Below the pieces are notes generated by a model. It was given only the letters and a program-made list of their open reading frames with translations. It was not told the origin of the DNA and made no database searches. Of a DNA stretch of 5,904 nt, positions 1 to 5,880 are shown piece after piece. This stretch comes from Flavobacteriales bacterium UBA1820 (GTDB taxonomy: Bacteria > Bacteroidota > Bacteroidia > Flavobacteriales > UBA1820): the NCBI GenBank assembly GCA_002314265.1, contig DCEW01000072.1:1-5904 (forward strand). The letters are read 5' to 3'. Positions within the stretch are counted from its first letter, which is position 1. Every line of letters begins with the position of its first letter. Made by a program: the position numbers and the translations under genes.

Positions 1-46
1 TTTGCTTGCCCCCACTCGCTGAAAGCCTGCCCGCACACCCCACGGA

Positions 47-658
47 CTAACAAGCCGCCTCCCGAGCACGAAGCCGGAACAAGGCATCCAGACGGTCGGC
101 CTCGCGTTCCTTTTCCGGGAAATCCACCGCCGTCACCACTATATCGGCCCGTTCCGCCCGCTGACGATCGGACATCTGCCGCTCCATCCGCGCCAAAACC
201 TGCTCGCGGGACAAACCATCGCGCGCCATCGTACGCTCGATGCGCACCGGCTGCGGAATACACACCGCCACCGTCGTATCGCACCGACGATCGCCGCCGG
301 ACTCGAAAAGGATCGCCGACTCGAACACCGCATACGGTCCCTGGGCACACAAGCGCCAATGTTCGAAATCCCTGTACACCGCCGGATGCACCAAGGCATC
401 GAGCCGGGCCAGAAGCCCCGCATCGGCAAAAACCTTCCCGGCCACATACCCACGGTCCAAACGCCCCTGCACATAGGCACGCTCGCCGAGCAAAGCCCGG
501 ATACCCGCCATCAGGACCGGATCGGAATCCATCAGTTCCTTGGCCCGCACATCGGCCGAATACACCGCCGCACCGCGCCGGGCCAGCATCGCCGCCAGCG
601 TGCTTTTCCCCGAGCCGATCCCACCGGTAAGCCCTACGGTATAGAGAGGATGCTTCAT
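47..658 (-). CDS. coaE: Dephospho-CoA kinase
   Basis: Catalyses the last step of coenzyme A synthesis in the cytoplasm: ATP-dependent phosphorylation of the ribose 3'-hydroxyl of dephospho-CoA. The 203-aa protein has the usual family length. The N-terminal P-loop GLTGGIGSGKST occupies residues 9-20, with Lys18 and Ser19/Thr20 for ATP/Mg binding. SAD at 34-36 gives the conserved acidic residue, HP is at 91-92, and ESAILFESG at 113-121 matches the core strand motif of the family. The region 138-165 is rich in Arg and looks like the lid/adenine side. Near the C-terminus the family often has AD-x-VI-x-N; here it reads ADIVVTAVD (171-179), without the Asn. The ATG at 656-658 is right for the P-loop distance and lies 13 nt after the ybbR stop, so the two are probably cotranscribed. 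The stop is TAG. Identification is firm. Confidence 0.96.
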   Translation of the reverse strand: MKHPLYTVGLTGGIGSGKSTLAAMLARRGAAVYSADVRAKELMDSDPVLMAGIRALLGERAYVQGRLDRGYVAGKVFADAGLLARLDALVHPAVYRDFEHWRLCAQGPYAVFESAILFESGGDRRCDTTVAVCIPQPVRIERTMARDGLSREQVLARMERQMSDRQRAERADIVVTAVDFPEKEREADRLDALFRLRAREAAC

Positions 659-671
659 CGCATTTTCAAGA

Positions 672-1706
672 TCAACGTTTCCGATAGATATACTGCACCC
701 TTTCGGGTTCCAAAGTCACTTTGCCGGCAAAGGCCGGAGCCGCCGTCACCTTGGGATACACGTACCGCGAATCGGGATCGGTGTGGGACAGATCGACCGT
801 CACCCGGAAATCCTTCTCCGCGATCCGCGCATAATCCTCCACCGCCACCCGGTAGCGGAGCGTCACCTTCGAAGGGAAAAACTTCGCCGACCATCCCGCC
901 GGAGCACCCATCGCCCGCACCGGGACGCGGATCGTCCCTTCCGTATAGGGCTTTACCGTCAAAGACACGGCCACCCGCGGAGGCTCTACCCGCACTTTGC
1001 GCAAACCGGAAGGCAGCTCGACGACCACCGAATCCGTCAGGGAAGCCGACAGGTTGCGGTACGTCCGCTCGGGCAAAACGATCCGGTCCAAGGTTTCCAA
1101 CTCCTCCGGCGTACCGAAAACTTTCACCTGCGCCGGTTGGATCATCACCGGATCGAACATCCCATAACCCGGGCGAAAACTCGTACGCACCCCGGCCAAT
1201 TCGATCGGGACAGTCTTGACTACCTCGTCGCCCATGTTTAGGTAGATCGTATCGGCATCGATCTGTTCCACGCGGTCGGTGGGCAAGACCGCATGGGCCA
1301 TCAGTTCGGGATGCTTGGCCGGCACCCAGAAATGACGTCCGTGCGCACTTTCCAGCACTTTGGTCAGATCGACCTCCAGCTGCCGCGAACCGACAGCATA
1401 GCTGAGCATGTTGAACCCGTTCATCTGCACCGCGATCCCGATCTTTTGCGTGGAGAGTTCCCGCGAAGAATACCCCGTCGGGGTATTCGTATAGACCGGC
1501 GAAACGGTAGCGGACATCACGTAGCCGTTTTCCACCTGTTTCAAAAACCAAATGACCAGGATTCCGACAAAAATAGCCAGCAGCACCACCAGCGAACGGT
1601 TGTGCCGAACCTTGACATCGAATATGCGGCGCAGCTCCCCCTTGATATCCGGATCCTGCGACGGATCCTCCCGGGGGGATTTCGGCCGGGCCTGCTCCTG
1701 TTCCAT
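672..1706 (-). CDS. YbbR-like domain protein, membrane-anchored
   Basis: A 344-aa protein with a charged cytoplasmic N-terminus (1-37), one membrane helix at about 38-55 (LVVLLAIFVGILVIWF) and a long extracytoplasmic beta-rich region. That region holds YbbR-type repeats, seen as strands such as PAQVKVFGTPEELETLD (191-207) and the later VPVRAMGAP...KVTLRYRV (261-287). In Firmicutes the YbbR protein CdaR binds and regulates the diadenylate cyclase CdaA; no cyclase is present here, so the role in this organism is unknown. The open frame extends upstream to 1889, but the added 61 residues are Cys-rich, unlike the family, and run through the promoter region. I therefore start at the ATG at 1704-1706 (MEQEQARPKS), which places the helix at the expected position. 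It directly precedes coaE, an arrangement known in Bacteroidota, where yajC often sits upstream; here the upstream neighbour is divergent instead. The product is assigned from overall pattern, since the family has no catalytic motif. Confidence 0.85.
   Translation of the reverse strand: MEQEQARPKSPREDPSQDPDIKGELRRIFDVKVRHNRSLVVLLAIFVGILVIWFLKQVENGYVMSATVSPVYTNTPTGYSSRELSTQKIGIAVQMNGFNMLSYAVGSRQLEVDLTKVLESAHGRHFWVPAKHPELMAHAVLPTDRVEQIDADTIYLNMGDEVVKTVPIELAGVRTSFRPGYGMFDPVMIQPAQVKVFGTPEELETLDRIVLPERTYRNLSASLTDSVVVELPSGLRKVRVEPPRVAVSLTVKPYTEGTIRVPVRAMGAPAGWSAKFFPSKVTLRYRVAVEDYARIAEKDFRVTVDLSHTDPDSRYVYPKVTAAPAFAGKVTLEPERVQYIYRKR
1468..1488. repeat. Perfect 9-bp inverted repeat inside ybbR
   Basis: GAATACCCC at 1468-1476 and GGGGTATTC at 1480-1488 are exact reverse complements separated by 3 nt (GTC). 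It lies within the ybbR coding sequence and encodes residues 74-80 (NTPTGYS), just after the membrane helix. The transcript could form a stable stem on either strand. No U-tract follows, so it does not look like a terminator. It may be chance codon use. Confidence 0.7.
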
Positions 1707-1738
1707 ACCACGAAAATAAACAAACGAGGGGGAAACAA

Positions 1739-1746
1739 CAAAAATA
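1739..1746 (-). promoter_or_regulatory. Possible -7 box for ybbR-coaE
   Basis: Read on the minus strand this is TATTTTTG, which fits the Bacteroidota -7 consensus TAnnTTTG and would give a leader of roughly 25 nt before the ybbR ATG. No TTG is found at the expected 19-21 nt upstream, and the stretch is A/T-rich, so a chance match is possible. An alternative is TATTTTCG at 1711-1718 with TTG 20 nt upstream (1739-1741), but that would leave almost no leader. Confidence 0.35.
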
Positions 1747-1780
1747 ACAGGTGCACAATAACATTTCCCGGGACAATTGC

Positions 1781-1788
1781 TATCTTTG
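1781..1788 (+). promoter_or_regulatory. -7 promoter element for the DUF4199 operon
   Basis: TATCTTTG matches the Bacteroidota primary sigma -7 consensus TAnnTTTG exactly and lies in the divergent intergenic region, oriented towards the plus-strand genes. The predicted start of transcription is a few bases downstream, near 1792-1796, giving a leader of about 100 nt before the ATG at 1895. A clear TTG -33 element at the usual 19-21 nt spacing is not visible (the stretch there reads CAATAA). This is the only good promoter I see for the plus-strand genes. Confidence 0.6.
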
Positions 1789-1803
1789 TTCAATAAACAT
1801 CCA

Positions 1804-1833
1804 TCGGCCTTCCGGCGAGTTTTCTCGCGCCGA
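1804..1833 (+). promoter_or_regulatory. Bulged hairpin in the predicted 5' leader
   Basis: TCGGC (1804-1808) pairs with GCCGA (1829-1833) and GCGAG (1815-1819) pairs with CTCGC (1824-1828) across a TTTT loop. The two helices stack with a 6-nt one-sided bulge, CTTCCG (1809-1814). Part of the bulge belongs to TTCCGG (1810-1815), which could instead pair with CCGGAA at 1844-1849, giving a competing fold. It lies in the leader between the -7 box and the first DUF4199-like gene. I recognise no known riboswitch class, and any regulatory role is inference. Confidence 0.4.
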
Positions 1834-1894
1834 CAGAAAACCTCCGGAAAGCAACCATACGAAAAACACTGAAACCAAAAACCTGACAAGCATC

Positions 1895-2422
1895 ATGGAC
1901 AATTCTTCCGTCTTTCCCCATGGCATAAAAACAGGCGTCATTGCCGGGGTAGCCGCCATTCTGGTAACGCTTTTGGCCTATGTACTGAACATCAACATGC
2001 TCGGCTGGACTTTTCAAGGAGTGAGCTACCTGGTACTCATCGGAGTGATGATCTACGGACTGCTCGGTTTCCGCAAAGCCAACGGAGGCTACATGGCTTT
2101 CGCCCAAGGCATCCTCATCGTCCTGGTCGCCGGGATGATCTGCGCCATCATCAACTACTTCTTCGGCCTGCTCTATTACAACGTCATCGACCCCGGATTC
2201 GAACAGCAAGTCATCGACAACTCCCTGGCTGCCTATGAAAAAATGGGCATCGCCGTAACCGACCAGGTAGAAGAACTCATCCGCACCAATGCCGAAGCCA
2301 GCACGCATTTCTCCTGGAAATACTTTTCCTTTGCCATCGTAGGAGCATTGATCATCTGGACGATCCTGGGGCTTATCCTCGGGGCGATCTTTTCCAAGAA
2401 AGACCCCAACGACATCCTGTAA
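1895..2422 (+). CDS. DUF4199-like four-helix membrane protein (first copy)
   Basis: A 175-aa inner-membrane protein of unknown function resembling the DUF4199 family found mainly in Bacteroidota. Four hydrophobic helices are visible at about 11-31, 41-58, 72-95 and 143-166. Between helices 3 and 4 lies a soluble, partly amphipathic segment (about 98-140) containing Y-E-K-M-G-I-A-V-T-D-Q at 114-124. GYMAFAQG (65-72) precedes helix 3, and the protein ends in GAIFSKKDP, consistent with a cytoplasmic C-terminus. The frame is open back to a GTG at 1751, but that would cover the promoter and leader; the ATG at 1895 follows an A-rich leader and puts the first helix near the N-terminus as in its neighbour. 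It is followed after 38 nt by a diverged paralogue and then a glycosyltransferase, so it probably heads an operon. No catalytic residues are evident. Confidence 0.82.
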   Translation: MDNSSVFPHGIKTGVIAGVAAILVTLLAYVLNINMLGWTFQGVSYLVLIGVMIYGLLGFRKANGGYMAFAQGILIVLVAGMICAIINYFFGLLYYNVIDPGFEQQVIDNSLAAYEKMGIAVTDQVEELIRTNAEASTHFSWKYFSFAIVGALIIWTILGLILGAIFSKKDPNDIL

Positions 2423-2460
2423 ACCCGAAATCATTCAACACATACACACTCTCGTCCGAA

Positions 2461-2982
2461 ATGGAAAAAAGAATGTCCGTCGGCCAGTACGCCTTCTATT
2501 ACGGAGTAACCACCGGCTTTGCCCTGGCGCTTATCTCGCTGCTTAGCTACGTACCCGTACTGGGGACGATCGCCTGGCTGCTGCGCCTGCTCGCCCTGGT
2601 ATTCCTCACCATGTACTTCGTGCGGCGTTACCGCGACCAGTTCAACAACGGCGTACTCACCTCAGGCGAAGGCTTCCTGCTCACCTTCCTCATGTTTCTT
2701 TACATCGGCATCATCGCCGCCCTGTACACCGGAGGGCAGATCGCCCTGATGGCCGCAAAGGACTCGCAGGAGCTCTTCCTGCTGCTGCAGCAGACCTACC
2801 AAGATGCCGGGATCGACATCCCCGACCAAACCATCCGCGATGTGATCAAGATCGTGCCTTACGTCGTCGGGATTTTTTACATTCTCGGACACCTGGTCGT
2901 CGGAGCGATCTTCGGGGCCATTTACTCCTCGTCCTTCCGACGGGATGCCCCCTATCCTCCCGAAGGACAACCCATGAACTGA
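2461..2982 (+). CDS. DUF4199-like four-helix membrane protein (second copy)
   Basis: A 173-aa inner-membrane protein, a diverged paralogue of the preceding gene. Helices lie at about 10-30, 36-55, 70-92 and 131-156. Shared positions by eye include GV-x-x-G in helix 1 (15-19 here, 14-18 there), LL-x-YV at its end (27-31 versus 26-30), G-x5-[EQ]-G before helix 3 (64-71 versus 65-72), Y-x-x-x-GI-x-[IV]-x-DQ in the soluble loop (113-123 versus 114-124) and GAI[FY]S near the C-terminus. The tail is Arg/Pro-rich (RRDAPYPPEG), probably cytoplasmic. ATG 2461 is used; a second ATG at 2473 (Met5) would serve equally well. Its function is unknown; position between its paralogue and a lipid-carrier-type glycosyltransferase suggests an envelope role, by inference only. 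Confidence 0.82.
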   Translation: MEKRMSVGQYAFYYGVTTGFALALISLLSYVPVLGTIAWLLRLLALVFLTMYFVRRYRDQFNNGVLTSGEGFLLTFLMFLYIGIIAALYTGGQIALMAAKDSQELFLLLQQTYQDAGIDIPDQTIRDVIKIVPYVVGIFYILGHLVVGAIFGAIYSSSFRRDAPYPPEGQPMN

Positions 2983-2988
2983 TCCGCT

Positions 2989-3007
2989 CCCGGGAATCGT
3001 TCCCGGG
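2989..3007 (+). other. Intercistronic hairpin before the glycosyltransferase
   Basis: CCCGGGAA (2989-2996) and TTCCCGGG (3000-3007) form a perfect 8-bp stem with a 3-nt loop, starting 6 nt after the stop of the second DUF4199-like gene and ending 33 nt before the glycosyltransferase ATG. No T-run follows (the sequence continues GACAGCAACC), so it is not a classic intrinsic terminator. It could stabilise or help process the mRNA, or partly attenuate transcription. Confidence 0.5.
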
Positions 3008-3040
3008 GACAGCAACCGAAAAAAGAAAGGGACACCGAAC

Positions 3041-4018
3041 ATGCAAATATCGATCGTCATCCCGCTGTACAACGAACAGGAATCCCTGCGCGAACTCAAC
3101 GACTGGATCCGGAGGGTGATGACCCGCGAAGGGTTCACCTACGAAGCCATCTATGTGGACGACGGCTCCACCGACGGCTCGTGGCAGACCATCGAAGCGA
3201 TGGCTGCTGACGACCCGGCCGTGCGGGGGGTCAAACTGCGGGGCAACCAAGGCAAATCCCTGGCCCTGCGCGCCGGATTTCGCGCAGCGGAAGGCGAAGT
3301 CGTCTTCACGATGGACGCCGACCTGCAGGATTCGCCGGACGAACTGCCCGAGATGTACCGCATGATCACCCAGGAAGGCTACGACCTGGTCTCCGGCTGG
3401 AAAAAGAAACGCTACGACCCGCTCTCGAAGACCCTCCCGACCAAACTGTACAACTGGGTCGCCCGACGGGCCACCGGGCTCACCCTGCACGATTTCAACT
3501 GCGGACTGAAAGCCTACCGCCGCGAGGTCGTCAAATCCATCGACCTCTACGGCGAAATGCACCGCAACATCCCGATGCTGGCCCAGGAGGCCGGATTTTC
3601 CCGCATCGGGGAAAAGATTGTCCATCACCAGGCACGCAAGTACGGCCATTCCAAGTTCGGCTTGAACCGCTTTATCAACGGTTTCCTGGACATGATCTCC
3701 ATGGTGGTGCTCCGCCGGTTCGGCCGCCAGCCGATGCACTTTTTCGGCACACTGGGCTTTCTGATGTTCGTCGTCGGGTTTTTCAGCGCCGCATACGTCG
3801 GCTTTTCCAAACTCTGGCTGCTCTACCACGGACAAAAAACCATCCTGGTGACCGACAACCCCTGGTTTTACATCACCTTGACGATGATGATCCTGGGCGT
3901 GCAGTTCCTGATGGCGGGATTCGTAGGCGAGATGATCGTCAAAAGCCGCAGCCGCGTCCCGGACTTCTATCTGGACCGTACGCTGGGCAAAGACGAACAA
4001 CTGAAAAAAGAAGGCTGA
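3041..4018 (+). CDS. Family 2 glycosyltransferase, polyprenyl-phosphate type
   Basis: A 325-aa membrane-bound glycosyltransferase of the DPM1/GtrB/ArnC group, which transfers a sugar from a nucleotide donor to a lipid phosphate carrier on the cytoplasmic face. The GT-A domain opens with SIVIPLYNEQESL (4-16), then VDDGSTDGS (39-47) for nucleotide binding and the metal-binding DAD in MDADLQDSPDEL (91-102). FNCGLKAYRREV (152-163) and the basic YGHSKFG (201-207) are typical acceptor-side motifs. Two C-terminal membrane helices lie at about 235-259 and 275-297, and the tail is charged and cytoplasmic. Length is normal for the two-helix subgroup. The ATG at 3041 gives the canonical start of the first beta strand and follows an A/G-rich leader with a weak AAAGG. 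It is 58 nt downstream of the second DUF4199-like gene, probably in one operon. The sugar and acceptor cannot be read from sequence. Confidence 0.92.
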   Translation: MQISIVIPLYNEQESLRELNDWIRRVMTREGFTYEAIYVDDGSTDGSWQTIEAMAADDPAVRGVKLRGNQGKSLALRAGFRAAEGEVVFTMDADLQDSPDELPEMYRMITQEGYDLVSGWKKKRYDPLSKTLPTKLYNWVARRATGLTLHDFNCGLKAYRREVVKSIDLYGEMHRNIPMLAQEAGFSRIGEKIVHHQARKYGHSKFGLNRFINGFLDMISMVVLRRFGRQPMHFFGTLGFLMFVVGFFSAAYVGFSKLWLLYHGQKTILVTDNPWFYITLTMMILGVQFLMAGFVGEMIVKSRSRVPDFYLDRTLGKDEQLKKEG

Positions 4019-4109
4019 ACGAACCTTTTCACCCCCTCCCCGCCCAATCCGATCCATGCAGGGATAGGGACCGACCTTATACACGAACACAACCAAAAAC
4101 TTTCACGAT

Positions 4110-5828
4110 ATGGAACTGAAAGAATTAGCGTTGGAGCGAGCCAAGACGTGGCTTTCCGACCAATACGACGAGCAGACGCGCCAACAGGTACAGCAAATGA
4201 TAGACCAGGACTCCGACGAACTGGTCGATGCCTTCTACAAGGACCTCGAATTCGGCACCGGCGGCATGCGCGGCATCATGGGCGTAGGCACCAACCGCAT
4301 GAACCGTTACACCATCGGCGCCGCCACCCAAGGATTGGCCGACTACCTGAAGGAACAGTTCCCCGGGAAACCGATCTCGGTGGTGATCGGCTGCGACGTC
4401 CGCCACAATTCCGACACCTTCTCCCGGATGTGCGCCGAAGTCCTCTCGGCCAACGGCATCAAAGCCTATCTGTTCGACGGCTTCCGCCCCACACCGGAGA
4501 TCTCCTTCGCCATCCGTTACCTGCACGCCCAGAGCGGCATCATCATCACCGCCTCGCACAACCCGCCCAAATACAACGGGTACAAAGCCTACTGGGACGA
4601 CGGCTCGCAGGTAGTTCCCCCGCACGACACCGGCATCATCGACCGCGTGGCCAAAGTACACGTGGGCGACATCCGCTTTACGCCCGATGAACAGCTCATC
4701 GAAACGATCGGACCGGAAGTAGACCGTGCGTTCGTCGAAGCCGCCGTCGAACACGGCAGCTGCGACACTACAGGACGTGAAAACTTCAAACTGGTCTACA
4801 CCCCCATCCACGGGACTTCGTTCCGGGCAATGATCCCTGCGCTGGACCGCGCCGGCTTCCACTACGTAACCGTCAAGGAGCAAATGGTCCCCTCGGGCGA
4901 TTTCCCCACCGTCCAGTCCCCCAACCCGGAAAATCCCGAAGCCTTGAAGATGGCCACCGACCTGGCCATCCGGGAAAATGCCGACATGGTGGTAGGCACC
5001 GACCCGGACGCCGACCGCATCGGCATCGCGGTGCGCAATCTGCACGGAGAACTCGAACTGCTCAACGGCAACCAGACCAACACCGTACTCATCTCCTACC
5101 TCCTGGAGCGCTGGCGCAAACAAGGCCGGCTCAACGGAAAACAATTCATCGGCTCGACCATCGTCACCTCGGACATCTTCTACAAGATCGCCGATCTGTA
5201 CGGAGTAAAGTGCAAAGCCGGGCTGACGGGCTTCAAGTGGATTGCCGACATGATCCGCCGCGCTGAAGGCCAAGAAGAATTCGTCGGAGGCGGCGAAGAG
5301 AGCTTCGGCTTCATGGTGGGCGATTTCGTGCGCGACAAGGACTCCATCACCACGACCATCCTGGCTTGCGAAGTAGCGTCCGTAGCCAAAGCCAAAGGCT
5401 CGTCCTTTTTCCAGGAACTGCTCAAGATCTACCAAAAGACCGGCATGTACCGCGAAAGTCTGGTAAACATCGTCCGCGAAGGCGTTTCGGGAGCCCAACA
5501 GATCAAAGCCATGATGGACACCTTGCGGGAAAACCCGCTCAAGACCATCGACGGCTCTCCCGTAGTGCGCATCGACGATTACAAAACTTCCATCTCGAAG
5601 GACCTTACCACCGGTACGCAGACGCCCATCCAGATTCCCAAATCGGACGTGCTGATCTACTACACGGCCGACGGCACCAAGATTGCCGCGCGCCCCTCGG
5701 GTACCGAACCGAAGATCAAGTTTTACTTCAGTGTCAACGCACCGCTGCCCTCTCTCGAGCAGTACGAACAGGTGTGGAAGGCTCTGGGAGAAAAACTCCA
5801 ACGCATCGAGAAGGAAATGGACTTCTGA
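4110..5828 (+). CDS. Phosphoglucomutase/phosphomannomutase (alpha-D-phosphohexomutase)
   Basis: A cytoplasmic enzyme interconverting hexose-6-phosphate and hexose-1-phosphate, feeding nucleotide-sugar synthesis and glycogen or Glc-1-P use. The 572-aa length fits the PgcA/PGM2-like subfamily (about 570-610 aa). All four active-site loops are intact: the phosphoserine loop TASHNP (147-152, catalytic Ser149), the metal loop GTDPDADR (296-303, Asp298/300/302), the sugar loop GGGEES (393-398) and the phosphate loop RPSGTEPKIK (528-537). LEFGTGGMRGIMG (47-59), near the N-terminus, is also typical of this subfamily. The ATG at 4110 follows an A/C-rich leader. The gene lies 91 nt after the glycosyltransferase with no clear promoter between, so it may be cotranscribed or have an unseen promoter. 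Glucose versus mannose preference cannot be decided from sequence. Confidence 0.96.
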   Translation: MELKELALERAKTWLSDQYDEQTRQQVQQMIDQDSDELVDAFYKDLEFGTGGMRGIMGVGTNRMNRYTIGAATQGLADYLKEQFPGKPISVVIGCDVRHNSDTFSRMCAEVLSANGIKAYLFDGFRPTPEISFAIRYLHAQSGIIITASHNPPKYNGYKAYWDDGSQVVPPHDTGIIDRVAKVHVGDIRFTPDEQLIETIGPEVDRAFVEAAVEHGSCDTTGRENFKLVYTPIHGTSFRAMIPALDRAGFHYVTVKEQMVPSGDFPTVQSPNPENPEALKMATDLAIRENADMVVGTDPDADRIGIAVRNLHGELELLNGNQTNTVLISYLLERWRKQGRLNGKQFIGSTIVTSDIFYKIADLYGVKCKAGLTGFKWIADMIRRAEGQEEFVGGGEESFGFMVGDFVRDKDSITTTILACEVASVAKAKGSSFFQELLKIYQKTGMYRESLVNIVREGVSGAQQIKAMMDTLRENPLKTIDGSPVVRIDDYKTSISKDLTTGTQTPIQIPKSDVLIYYTADGTKIAARPSGTEPKIKFYFSVNAPLPSLEQYEQVWKALGEKLQRIEKEMDF

Positions 5829-5847
5829 CAAATCCTCCCGCGATTCC

Positions 5848-5863
5848 CCCCGAAAATTCGGGG
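5848..5863 (+). terminator. Short GC hairpin after the mutase gene
   Basis: CCCCGA (5848-5853) pairs with TCGGGG (5858-5863) across AAAT, 19 nt after the mutase stop; one more A-T pair is possible with a 2-nt loop. No T-run follows, so on its own it is a weak terminator and may act with the stronger hairpin downstream. Confidence 0.4.
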
Positions 5864-5880
5864 AGCGTACAGACGCAAAG

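Noticed and set aside
1..46. Possible further gene downstream of coaE
   Set aside because: Too short to judge; no minus-strand ATG, hairpin or motif is visible in these bases.
1649..1670. Short direct repeat CGGATCCT in ybbR
   Set aside because: Two 8-bp copies separated by 4 nt encode the similar residues EDPS/QDPD in a disordered N-terminal segment; too short to suggest anything beyond local codon repetition.
655..1776. A 373-codon minus-strand frame overlapping ybbR in another register
   Set aside because: It is Gly/Arg/Cys-rich with no domain, whereas the alternative frame gives a membrane helix plus YbbR-like strands and fits the gap to coaE.
1707..1889. N-terminal extension of ybbR to the ATG at 1889
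   Set aside because: The added residues are Cys-rich, unlike the family, and the extension would cross the divergent promoter region. The ATG at 1704-1706 gives normal topology.
1751..1894. N-terminal extension of the first DUF4199-like protein to a GTG at 1751
   Set aside because: The start would lie upstream of the good -7 box at 1781, and the extension is polar with no similarity to the paralogue's N-terminus.
2846..4096. A 416-codon antisense open frame across the glycosyltransferase
   Set aside because: It is the same shadow effect. It overlaps a clear GT2 gene, and its translation is rich in His, Asp and Val without family motifs.
4019..4109. Promoter in the gap before the mutase gene
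   Set aside because: No TAnnTTTG match or TTG at suitable spacing is present; only an A/C-rich leader and a weak 4-bp pairing around 4053-4068.
4125..5831. A 568-codon open frame antisense to almost the whole mutase gene
   Set aside because: It mirrors a gene with intact catalytic motifs. GC-rich third positions commonly leave one antisense frame free of stops. Its translation is low-complexity (rich in V, D, G, H) with no recognisable domain.
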